From positions 59,573 to 123,572 of the forward strand of contig NZ_JACGVC010000043.1 of assembly GCF_014077005.1 (NCBI RefSeq): a stretch of 64,000 nt of DNA, in the 5' to 3' direction. Position 1 is the stretch's first letter; the number at the start of each line of letters is the position of its first letter. Position numbers and translations under genes: made by a program. The notes beneath the pieces were generated by a model. That model was not told where the DNA came from. It worked only from the letters and a program-made list of their open reading frames with translations, and searched no databases. The stretch is from Colwellia sp. MB3u-45 (GTDB lineage Bacteria; Pseudomonadota; Gammaproteobacteria; Enterobacterales; Alteromonadaceae). Shown here in pieces: positions 18,901 to 25,844 of the stretch.

Positions 18901-20976
18901 TTAGAGCGAGAAGTTCCCTTAACTGAAGCTGAAAAAGACACCATTTTTGAGCAGGAATACGCACCAAAAATTATAAAAAAATTCATTGATACACTGCAAT
19001 TTGACGCCATTGCTGATGATGGCAGTGAGCTGCAACTCGATTTAGATATGACAATTTTATCGAATTATCGCAAAGGTGCCCCCTTAAAAGTCAATATTGC
19101 CAGTAAGTCTATTCCGACAATTACGCGGGCACAAATCAATCACTTAAGGTTACGGGCCAATACTAATGTAAATTCATCATCTAAGATTATTCTTCGCTCG
19201 CTTTATTTACATTATAAAACAAAATATTTAAGTGAATATATTGTTCGCAATCATAGGGTTAATAACGACATCATTAATTCAATGCAGATACAGAACTTGT
19301 TTGACATTATTACCGTAACTGATGCAGCCTTAATGTATGTTCCTGCTAATACTAATGAATTACGTAATCCTAAAAAAGAAGACAAAGCGGCTGCTTCAGC
19401 ATTAATTAGCTTTCTCAATGAACATTTAGAGATGGCACATAAGGTGATTTGGTCAAGTATGGATGCAAGCCGTTTATTTGGCTTACTAGATGGTTTTATT
19501 GCTCCCTACAGTGGTGGTAAAAGTGTCGCGAGTGTGGTTGAGAATAAAATCATGGGTATTGTCGGTAATAATTTAGTGTTAAAAGTTGTGCCTGGTGAGC
19601 GTTTAGACCCGACCTTTAGGGGCGTTGACGACTTACTGGCCTATTATCAACCCACCACGGCACCCGATCCCTTTAGAGTCAGTGTGCCAACAAAAGGCGT
19701 GTATGCTGAGTCGGTAATGGGTCAGTGTAATAGCTGTGAAAAAATTGATGAATCACGCCATTGGCGCTTTAATGATGAACCTTGTGGCACAACACCCACA
19801 GCAATTAATCCTATTGATACCGGAAGTCGACGCAGTGACCCAGGTAATTTACAAGCAAAAGATTTCCCCGCCAGTATCATCAATATGCAAAATGCACCCA
19901 CAGCGCCAGATCCTACCAGCTTGGGCAGTGCTTTTGAGCTATTGTCAAAAGCTGATGTCTTTAAAGATATTACTGGCCTAACAGGCACACAACAAAACGC
20001 ACTAGCGGCGCTGCAAACCACCTCAAAAAGTGTGACTGATTTAGCCAGTATTTCAAAAGACTTTGCCGGTTTATCAGTCATGGCGAATCAGAAAAAAGAT
20101 GGTGCTAAATTAATTGAACAAATTAAGAAGCTTAACAAGGATGGTTATTTAACCGATGACGAAACTCACGACCAGATCACCAAGGTGCTTGATTCATTTA
20201 CTGACGCAGCTAAAAGTGTCACTAAAAAAGAAGACGACCCGATTACGACCAAAGAAATTGAAGAAGTCGCGAAAGCGTCTGATGCCAATAAAGTTGATGT
20301 CGAGGTTGATAAAAAATCGGGTAAAATTAAAACAAAATCTAATCGGAGTAAACCAAGAGTTAGTGCAGCCGAACAACAAAAAGTTGTGATAGGTTTTAAT
20401 CTTTCTGATGATAGTTCCCTACCAATGAATGGTTTATTAAGAGCTGACATCCTATTATTACTACCTGATGCAGAACCAGTATTAATAGGTGATTTAATTG
20501 TCGATGCTGGTTTAACCAGCGTGACAGCAGAAATGCCAGTGAAGTCAGGCGTTAAAGGTCAGTTACATGTGAAGTTTTTCTCCGCATTTAATCCTTATCA
20601 AGCCGCTAATACGTCGGCAGATATTGACTTAAACAACCCATTTAAAGGCAGTGTTAGCTTTACTATTACTAACGATGGCCAAGCGCTAGTATTTAATATC
20701 GTTCCTAAATCGATAGAATACACCATTATTTCATCGAGCAAGCAAGCGGCAATTCAAGCGGTAAGTAATAGTGAAAAAGTCACTAAAGGCGGAAAAATAT
20801 ATGCCGAAGCAGAAGGCAGTATACCTTTTATTTCTACGGTAAAAGCCGGTGTTGAAGTCAGTGGTAGTTTAGAAAATGATACCACCATCGTTGATACTAA
20901 TATGGTTGAAGGTGAATTAGGCATTTCCTTTAAAATGCGACTACCTACAGGGGGGTTAATCATTACCAAAGGTTAA
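15904..20976 (+). CDS. Giant uncharacterised multidomain protein (1690 residues)
   Basis: Function not recognised. The start is firm: AAGAGGAAGG precedes the ATG. No signal peptide or clear membrane helix, so cytoplasmic or exported by a special route. Visible parts: residues about 130-200, a carboxypeptidase-regulatory-like beta sandwich (KITGKVIDS ... TDNQGYFYGQVP); 233-262, Cys motif DCAC and then KCVDFTVPNRTLEE; about 395-540, helical and charged; 680-760, a conserved-looking block (ANGHILHIKQIWKAAGFSLG, YSMPLAPCQEKQIAIVDWDR, DRDITEI); 779-803, a Gly-rich hydrophobic stretch; 866-893, HCH and QECLYVPL; 1275-1294, CxxC plus His1286 and Cys1294, a possible metal site; 1329-1365, QNAPTAPDP and FKDITGLTGTQQNA; about 1440-1485, a Lys-rich linker; then a beta-rich C-terminal region. 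I believe the central blocks recur in large hypothetical proteins of unrelated bacteria, but this is recollection. It stands alone, with non-coding DNA on both sides. Confidence 0.95.
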   Translation: METMSVNGKLIPTNDNESITDQYLGHFLKISYSQEISGHPVFSKDRVDVELDGIFRFYLPLKNLVINEAVKIAIFAPDGEMLGQQNYSYTSLKPSNVPINVVDESPVFNIKINPKVIAFNIESPVEKAIKKITGKVIDSTAEQATGGLQVVIMVSDDPVALLDSSSFHAVFSATTDNQGYFYGQVPNKSIQQAFGVIAGNLTQPIVIGLDDNRLPKNILLVSDLSALEPDNDCACNEAVPLLPDSDDLVNSGAFSQDIGGKCVDFTVPNRTLEETSFYHTVRTTEPEIRGFTITVKDSKKFKFELFEISKNIFTTINKLNDSFSSLSMQPLVIEEVAMKDDTVNMTRVMASRLGEKTAPALPNYMLKMNFADTQQLKIHTHDLQSINKNLVFSDLLSILKQQEQRRKKLSSLQHKLAAAYCGKNGVESAKTFCETLTAKDTLNREEVRALLGHIEKNLGLLALSPANKKHFTKAILELEKLVNNTQVTAQMLNNAIKVVEQTILLIDDVPNSVNQERMLGDLRRLMIELANASETTQLGFEPCPTATKPTTMGIMCLTIEFEKIKTTLKNSVLLSLPEITMIREYYLIFQDSITAFIDLLDEYYNFYRNGSTFVNELVDDYFYRHYDEIRSRLLGLMKQISSGISQIENIEQAYIVNHPGRVNLTVESSINWDENITIHENTTIANGHILHIKQIWKAAGFSLGDCLYSMPLAPCQEKQIAIVDWDRKETSARTEAQIVSEEITADIIRDRDITEIMHSSLNESLVANSSNSTSSTSAGIGGGIGGFIAPVVFGVAGGISHSGASSKSNASQNSARNVSGSALNRLKDSTSQSASSVRSQRSTVVQTIGQNESVNVQTEVIKNNNHCHAVTIEYFEVLKHYAIEQKLVDVQECLYVPLPMSLFDNQKVLRWRNTLKRAVYGKTLHRGFSAIERIEDEYINADLPDGRYVDEVIQNFSGYFTLSFELARPFIRIIEEATKTEEYDLLILFPWFPGRMVLNLEREVPLTEAEKDTIFEQEYAPKIIKKFIDTLQFDAIADDGSELQLDLDMTILSNYRKGAPLKVNIASKSIPTITRAQINHLRLRANTNVNSSSKIILRSLYLHYKTKYLSEYIVRNHRVNNDIINSMQIQNLFDIITVTDAALMYVPANTNELRNPKKEDKAAASALISFLNEHLEMAHKVIWSSMDASRLFGLLDGFIAPYSGGKSVASVVENKIMGIVGNNLVLKVVPGERLDPTFRGVDDLLAYYQPTTAPDPFRVSVPTKGVYAESVMGQCNSCEKIDESRHWRFNDEPCGTTPTAINPIDTGSRRSDPGNLQAKDFPASIINMQNAPTAPDPTSLGSAFELLSKADVFKDITGLTGTQQNALAALQTTSKSVTDLASISKDFAGLSVMANQKKDGAKLIEQIKKLNKDGYLTDDETHDQITKVLDSFTDAAKSVTKKEDDPITTKEIEEVAKASDANKVDVEVDKKSGKIKTKSNRSKPRVSAAEQQKVVIGFNLSDDSSLPMNGLLRADILLLLPDAEPVLIGDLIVDAGLTSVTAEMPVKSGVKGQLHVKFFSAFNPYQAANTSADIDLNNPFKGSVSFTITNDGQALVFNIVPKSIEYTIISSSKQAAIQAVSNSEKVTKGGKIYAEAEGSIPFISTVKAGVEVSGSLENDTTIVDTNMVEGELGISFKMRLPTGGLIITKG

Positions 20977-21008
20977 GGCAGTAAACGCAAAGTAAGACAA
21001 AGAAAGAC

Positions 21009-21035
21009 AAACTGCCCGTGTAATGCTGGCAGTTT
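21009..21035 (+). terminator. Possible terminator of the giant gene
   Basis: An 8-bp perfect stem (AAACTGCC / GGCAGTTT) with an 11-base loop begins 32 bases after the stop. Only three T follow the GC-rich part, so termination is uncertain. Confidence 0.4.
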
Positions 21036-21208
21036 AATCAATTACAGCAAGGCCTGGTTAGCCAATAGTTTAGGGTAGCTAAGCCTGTTCTGCTAATAAT
21101 AAAGGCTCAAGTAGATTGTAAGTGACGAGCAAGTGATTTTATTAAACCTAAAATAATGGCTTTAGTGCCGGGTAAAATCCAGTCAACGCAATGCTAATCC
21201 AACAAAAA

Positions 21209-21245
21209 GATCAGCAAAAAATCAGCAAAAAATCAGCAAAAAAAA
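21209..21245. repeat. 11-bp tandem repeat
   Basis: Three near-identical copies of ATCAGCAAAAA stand in tandem and run into an A tract. They lie in the 308-base gap (20977-21284) between the giant gene and the convergent reductase gene; nothing else was recognised there. Confidence 0.8.
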
Positions 21246-21284
21246 ATTTGATTTTAAGGAACAAAGTCTACTTAACTACATAGA

Positions 21285-22220
21285 TTAATAACCATTAACT
21301 TTACTGACCGCTTTGGGTATTTGGCCAGTCGCCCGAAAACTCATAATGTTTTTAGCGACAATCTTACAAGCACTGTTCAGGTTTGTTGGCGCCGATATAT
21401 GAGGCAAAATAGTGATGTCAGGGTGATGCCAAAGTTCGCTATTAGCGTTTAATGGCTCATGTTCAAAAACATCAAGCACGGCATGTCTAAGGTGATGACT
21501 GTTTAGCGCATTTAACAGTTCATCGGTATTAATGACACCGCCACGGGCAAAATTAATTACCGCACTACCTTGAGGTAATTGCGCTAATAATTCTTTATTC
21601 ACCATACCGCGTGTTGCAGGCGTTAATGGTAGTAAACACACTAAAATATCACTTTGTGCTACCATTTCAGCCAAGCCCTTATTTCCACTGTAACTGCTAA
21701 TATTTGCTATTTTTTTAGCAGTGCGGCTCCAACCCATGACCTTAAAACCATTTTGGTGTAATTGCTTTGCGCTGGCTTGGCCTAATGCGCCTAAGCCAAG
21801 AATACCAATACGCCGCTCACTTGCTGGTACAAGTTGATGTTGCTGCCAGTGCTTATTTTTCTGCTGCTTAGCATATCGTGGCATGTCTCGATGAAGATAT
21901 AAACTCCAGGCTAACACCGCTTCAGACATAGCTCTACTTAGGGTTGGGTCAATTAAACGCACCACGTCAATCGGCGAGTTAGCCAATGACATCATCAAAT
22001 GTTCAACACCGGCCCAAACACTATGTAGCCATGTTAAATTTTCAAATTCAGCCAATAATTCAGTATTTGGGTTGGCAACAATCGCCAGCTGACAGTGTTT
22101 TTTTTCTGCTGGCTTAACGTCAGAACAAGCAACAATATTTTCATCAGGCAAGGCCTGATTAAGTGCTGTTATCCAAGTAATTTCTTCATCTTTAGGTAAT
22201 TGACTAATAAATGGGATCAT
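21285..22220 (-). CDS. D-2-hydroxyacid dehydrogenase, glyoxylate/hydroxypyruvate reductase A-like
   Basis: 311 residues, equal in size to E. coli GhrA (312). The central NAD(P)-binding motif is GILGLGALGQASAKQL. The catalytic trio of the family is visible as Arg in NFARGGVI, Glu in DVFEHEPL and His in ILPHISAPT. GhrA-type enzymes reduce glyoxylate and hydroxypyruvate in the cytoplasm using NADPH. The Trp-Ser-Arg (GWSRTAKK) after the second strand fits NADPH preference, because an Arg replaces the Asp of NAD enzymes. The gene is divergent from the RIO kinase gene, with 140 bases between the starts. Other D-2-hydroxyacid dehydrogenases cannot be fully excluded. Confidence 0.87.
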   Translation of the reverse strand: MIPFISQLPKDEEITWITALNQALPDENIVACSDVKPAEKKHCQLAIVANPNTELLAEFENLTWLHSVWAGVEHLMMSLANSPIDVVRLIDPTLSRAMSEAVLAWSLYLHRDMPRYAKQQKNKHWQQHQLVPASERRIGILGLGALGQASAKQLHQNGFKVMGWSRTAKKIANISSYSGNKGLAEMVAQSDILVCLLPLTPATRGMVNKELLAQLPQGSAVINFARGGVINTDELLNALNSHHLRHAVLDVFEHEPLNANSELWHHPDITILPHISAPTNLNSACKIVAKNIMSFRATGQIPKAVSKVNGY

Positions 22221-22360
22221 ATGGCTTTGCGTTTATGTTGAAGAGATTTTATTATATTACCCAAGATTTACCTAAACCAGACAATGTTTTAATTTTTTGA
22301 TAAATAAAAAGTTATACTTTTGCTCTGGCATCCAACGCCCAACTAAGGTATAACGGCGCT

Positions 22361-23227
22361 ATGAAAGTACCTAAACGCATACAGCCACTTGTTAATGATG
22401 GCTTAATAGATGAAGTAATAAGCCAATTAATGAGTGGAAAAGAAGCCACCGTTTATATGGTTCGTTGCGGCGACGAAGTTCGCTGCGCTAAAGTTTACAA
22501 AGAAGCCATTAAGCGTAGCTTTAAAAAAGCAGCGCAATATCAAGAGGGGAGAAAAAGTAGAAATAGCCGTCGTGCCCGAGCGATGGAAAAAGGTTCAAAG
22601 TATGGTCGCGACCAACAAGAGTCTGCTTGGCAAAATGCTGAAGTTGATGCACTTTACCAATTAGCAGAAGCTGGCGTTCGTGTACCGCAACCTTTTGGCT
22701 GTTTCGACGGTGTTTTATTAATGGAACTTGTCACCAATGATACTGGTGATGTAGCACCGCGCTTAAATGACGTGGTAATGTCAGCGGAACAAGCACAAGA
22801 AGATCACACGCTGGTTATGCATTATGTCCAGTTAATGCTTTGTGCCGGTATTATTCATGGCGATTTATCAGAATTTAATGTTTTAGTTGATGATTATGGC
22901 CCAGTCATTATTGATCTACCACAAGCGGTAGATGCATCAGCCAATAACAATGCCAAAGCTATGTTAATGCGTGATGTTACCAATATGACTAACTATTATG
23001 GTCAATTTAGCCCGGCGTTAAAACAAAGCAAGTATGGCCAGGAAATGTGGGCACTGTTTGAAAGTGGTGAGCTAACACCAGAATTAACACTGACCGGCTT
23101 ATTCAAAGAAGACACAGCCAGTGCAGACGTTGATACGGTATTAGAAGAAATTAAAGCTGCCTTTGAAGAAGAAGAAGCCAGAATAGAACGTATTAGTGAC
23201 GCTAATGCGGTTGATAGTGACTATTAA
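22361..23227 (+). CDS. RIO1-type serine protein kinase (PA4780 family)
   Basis: 288 residues. RIO kinase features: flexible loop GKEATVYMVRCGDE, catalytic Lys44 (CAKVYK), a basic RIO insert (RKSRNSRRARAMEKGSKYGR), catalytic loop HGDLSEFN with Asp168 and Asn173, and the metal-binding Asp185 in VIIDLPQA (the RIO version of DFG). Active-site residues are complete, so an active kinase or ATPase is expected. In eukaryotes and archaea RIO1 acts in small-subunit ribosome maturation; bacterial members are poorly studied. The tail after residue 235 is acidic (EEIKAAFEEEEARIERI). The gene is monocistronic. An AAGG box 12 bases ahead of the ATG is a rather distant ribosome-binding site. Confidence 0.9.
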   Translation: MKVPKRIQPLVNDGLIDEVISQLMSGKEATVYMVRCGDEVRCAKVYKEAIKRSFKKAAQYQEGRKSRNSRRARAMEKGSKYGRDQQESAWQNAEVDALYQLAEAGVRVPQPFGCFDGVLLMELVTNDTGDVAPRLNDVVMSAEQAQEDHTLVMHYVQLMLCAGIIHGDLSEFNVLVDDYGPVIIDLPQAVDASANNNAKAMLMRDVTNMTNYYGQFSPALKQSKYGQEMWALFESGELTPELTLTGLFKEDTASADVDTVLEEIKAAFEEEEARIERISDANAVDSDY

Positions 23228-23257
23228 TATTGCTGATAAATGGTCACTTTTTTTTTG

Positions 23258-23340
23258 ATTTAGTTTGATTAAACCCAACTTGTTTGTTCGGCTTAATCAA
23301 ACTAAATAAAACTAAATAAAGCTAAATCAAATTGAATAAA
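23258..23340. repeat. Inverted repeat followed by 10-bp tandem repeats
   Basis: A perfect 15-bp inverted repeat (ATTTAGTTTGATTAA at 23258-23272, its complement at 23293-23307) with a 20-base loop lies between two convergent genes. The right arm overlaps four 10-base units based on ACTAAATAAA (23301-23340), the first two identical. No T tract follows either arm, so a simple intrinsic terminator is not supported. Confidence 0.75.
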
Positions 23341-23393
23341 GTAAAGCTGAGTCTGATTAAGTTATGTGAAATCGCCTTACTAGAGAAATACTG

Positions 23394-24380
23394 CTAATAA
23401 AAAAACATGATACCCGCAATAATCAAACTCGCTAAAAATATCGTTTCACAGCCCATTAACATCACCGGTCGCCAGCCAAGAGAAAGCACTTGTTTTAATG
23501 AAGTTTTAACACCGATTGCCGCAATAGCAATCACTAATAAATGACTCGACAGACTGCGAATAAAATCAATGAGCCAAACGGGCAAGACACCGACATTTTT
23601 TAAAAATGCCAGCACAAAAAACATAATCAAAAAGCCTGGAATAAAGGCACTAACACCCCCCGACATTTTGCTATTTTTTTCTTTAAAAGCAAAAAACACC
23701 ATCATGACTATTGGCATTAACAACGCGACTCTGAGCAGCTTAATATAAGTTGCTACATCGCCTGCTTCAGGCGATATGGTATAACCCGCACCAACCACTT
23801 GAGCCACATCATGAATGGCGCCACCAATAAAAACTCCGGCCAATTCATCTGAGAAACCTAAATAACTGGCAACAACAGGATAAAATATCATTGATAAAGT
23901 GCTAAAGGTGGTAATACCTATCACGGTAAAAGCAAAGTACTTTTCTTGATATTTATCGTTTGGCAGCACGGTTGAAATCGCGGCTGCCGCTGAGACACCA
24001 CAAACCGCCACCGCGCCACCAGACAATACCCCAAAAACTTTCGACAAGCCTAAAGCTCGCGCAAACAACACCCCAAAAACCATGGTCAACGCCATGCTCA
24101 CCATCACAATTAAGGGCGGAGTAATACCGAGCGAGACAATATCAGCAAAAGCAATACGCACACCCAATAACCCCACACACAAACGTAATAGCTCTCGTGA
24201 GCAAAAGTTAACACCCGCTTGAATATTTACCTTGCTGTAAAATGAATGCAGACTCAAGCCCATTAATAAAGCAAAGAGTATAATGGGTGCTTGATAACGC
24301 GTGGCAACGATTGTGGCAATAATGCCAACCAATCCACATAAGGCAATACCTAATAATTTAGCTTGTAAATTTATCAGCAT
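23394..24380 (-). CDS. YeiH family putative sulfate exporter (UPF0324)
   Basis: 328 residues with about ten hydrophobic segments. Family-typical stretches: FCSRELLRLCVGLLGVRIAF near residue 60, a Gly/Ala-rich VLSGGAVAVCGVSAAAAIS, and GVFIGGAIHDVAQVVGAGYTIS, which contains the conserved HDVAQ motif. It is an inner-membrane protein of a family annotated as sulfate exporters on limited evidence; the substrate is therefore tentative. Relatives often sit beside a LysR regulator, but none is present here. It is convergent with the RIO kinase gene. Its start is followed upstream by a leftward terminator at 24476-24503, so it is transcribed separately from the YehS-like gene. Confidence 0.88.
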   Translation of the reverse strand: MLINLQAKLLGIALCGLVGIIATIVATRYQAPIILFALLMGLSLHSFYSKVNIQAGVNFCSRELLRLCVGLLGVRIAFADIVSLGITPPLIVMVSMALTMVFGVLFARALGLSKVFGVLSGGAVAVCGVSAAAAISTVLPNDKYQEKYFAFTVIGITTFSTLSMIFYPVVASYLGFSDELAGVFIGGAIHDVAQVVGAGYTISPEAGDVATYIKLLRVALLMPIVMMVFFAFKEKNSKMSGGVSAFIPGFLIMFFVLAFLKNVGVLPVWLIDFIRSLSSHLLVIAIAAIGVKTSLKQVLSLGWRPVMLMGCETIFLASLIIAGIMFFY

Positions 24381-24475
24381 TTTTAGTTTAACCGTAAGAT
24401 TTTGTTGCTAAAAAAGAGGTTGTAAATTGTACCACTAGTGGTAACACTTATATTGATTTTTCTCATACTAAGCAT

Positions 24476-24503
24476 TAAAAAGCCTGCAAGTGCAGGCTTA
24501 AAA
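24476..24503 (-). terminator. Rho-independent terminator upstream of the YeiH gene
   Basis: A perfect 8-bp GC-rich stem AGCCTGCA / TGCAGGCT (24481-24498) with a two-base loop is followed on the minus strand by TTTTT. It would stop leftward transcripts coming from the YehS-like gene. Confidence 0.75.
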
Positions 24504-24824
24504 TATAACAAATTATAGGGTTTGAAAATCAAACATAATAGCGACTAACTAAACCCGTTATTGTTATTACCTTTAGCCGCAAAGCGCAGTAATATTAAAG
24601 CAACAGTATCAAAGCAATAGTATCAAAGTAATACTAATCGGCATTATTTACCGCCAAGCCCGAAGACGATATCAGCAGTATAGAACCAGCTAGCTATCAC
24701 AATAAGGTATCACAATACTTTCTAGGTTTGGCTTACCGTTCGTCATAATATAACTTAATGATCATTTAAAACCGCTAAAAGCCTTAGGTTATTTATAGCA
24801 CAGATATCAGTTTGTTAAGTGTTA
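24504..24824. other. Gap with short tandem repeats
   Basis: About 320 bases with no gene. It contains two adjacent 14-base units AAAGCAACAGTATC / AAAGCAATAGTATC (24597-24624) and a decayed third copy. No other structure was recognised. Confidence 0.5.
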
Positions 24825-25487
24825 CTATTCACCCCAAATATCTTTAGGTTTAAGTTTTAGCACTTTACGTTCACCGGGTTTGCGTTCAACTTTAGTTTTA
24901 TTCGGGTTAACATAAATTTTACTGGCCTTAGCATTAGCTGAATTATAATTTTTATCCGCTAAAACCTCTTCTAACTTATCTTTAACCTCTTCAACTACTG
25001 GCTTTTTTACCTGTTCTTTCGCGCGACGTTGCACATGAAATTTCTTGTCAACGCCCTGTAAAAAGTTGCGTAATACCTGATCTTTACATTCACGATAATT
25101 TTTATGATCTGGCTTACGCGAAAACGCACTTAGCTCTGGCTTATTTAAACGAAAGTTTGCTGATTCCAACATCTCGATAATATCTTCTGCTTTTAAATTA
25201 AAAGCAATTTTCAATTTAGTGAGAATAATATTATTGTTTAAACGCTTTTCAACCTTGGCTGGTTCACCTTCTTTTTTACCGCGGCGTTCATTAATAAAGC
25301 CATTTAAAAATGCAGCAAACGTCGTATCAGGGCAATTGACATAAGCAGGGTCTTCTTCTTGCTTTAGCCAGTTACTTATTTGATCTCGGGTCACGGTTAA
25401 ATCACCGGCAGCAAAAATAGCAATAACCTTTTGATCGTTAAAATTAAAGGTATATCTCAGGCGACGTAAAACATCGTTGTTAGTCAC
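24825..25487 (-). CDS. DUF1456 family protein (YehS-like)
   Basis: 220 residues from a GTG start at 25487. This start is chosen because GGAG lies six bases upstream and the N-terminus then reads TNNDVLRRLRY, matching YehS (LSNDILRSVRY); a TTG 12 bases further out would overlap the ribosome-binding site. Two DUF1456 repeats are present: residues about 1-75 (DQISNWLKQEEDP, CPDTTFAAFLNGFINERRGK) and about 85-155 (NNNIILTKLKIAFNLKAEDI, PDHKNYRECKDQVLRNFLQG). The rest, after residue 165, is a long Lys/Glu-rich tail absent from E. coli YehS (156 residues). Molecular function is unknown for the family. Confidence 0.85.
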   Translation of the reverse strand: MTNNDVLRRLRYTFNFNDQKVIAIFAAGDLTVTRDQISNWLKQEEDPAYVNCPDTTFAAFLNGFINERRGKKEGEPAKVEKRLNNNIILTKLKIAFNLKAEDIIEMLESANFRLNKPELSAFSRKPDHKNYRECKDQVLRNFLQGVDKKFHVQRRAKEQVKKPVVEEVKDKLEEVLADKNYNSANAKASKIYVNPNKTKVERKPGERKVLKLKPKDIWGE

Positions 25488-25844
25488 AAACTTCTCCAAA
25501 AATCCAACGAGTGTCGCTGGTTAGTTTTACTTTCAGGCTAAACAGGCTGACATTAGCCTATGAGCGACTAGCAAAACTCTAGTGATTCAATTACACGATA
25601 TTATACACGCTTTAAATAAGCAGATCTTTACCTGCATGCGCTATTTATTAATTGAATAATGTAAAAGCATTAAGGCGTTAAATTTAGCGGTTAAAGATCA
25701 GGTAAAACTCATGTTAAGATACTAGTAATTTTAATGTAAACTGCATTTACTGGTGCAAATACTAAAGTTTAAAAACACCAAGGTCACGGTTCAGTAAAAT
25801 GCTTCACTAGGTTTCTTTTCAACGCAATTAAATTACGAGCAGTC
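25488..25844. other. Divergent promoter region, YehS-like gene / mfd
   Basis: About 357 bases between divergent genes with no reading frame. Promoters for both must lie here, but no convincing -35/-10 pair or operator was identified. Confidence 0.4.

Noticed and set aside
20101..20160. EF-hand in the giant protein (LNKDGYLTDDE near residues 1409-1420)
   Set aside because: The first calcium ligand position is Lys and there is no paired second loop, so calcium binding is not supported.
23258..23307. Intrinsic terminator between the RIO kinase and YeiH genes
   Set aside because: The stem is AT-rich and neither arm is followed by a T tract in the right direction; recorded as an inverted repeat.
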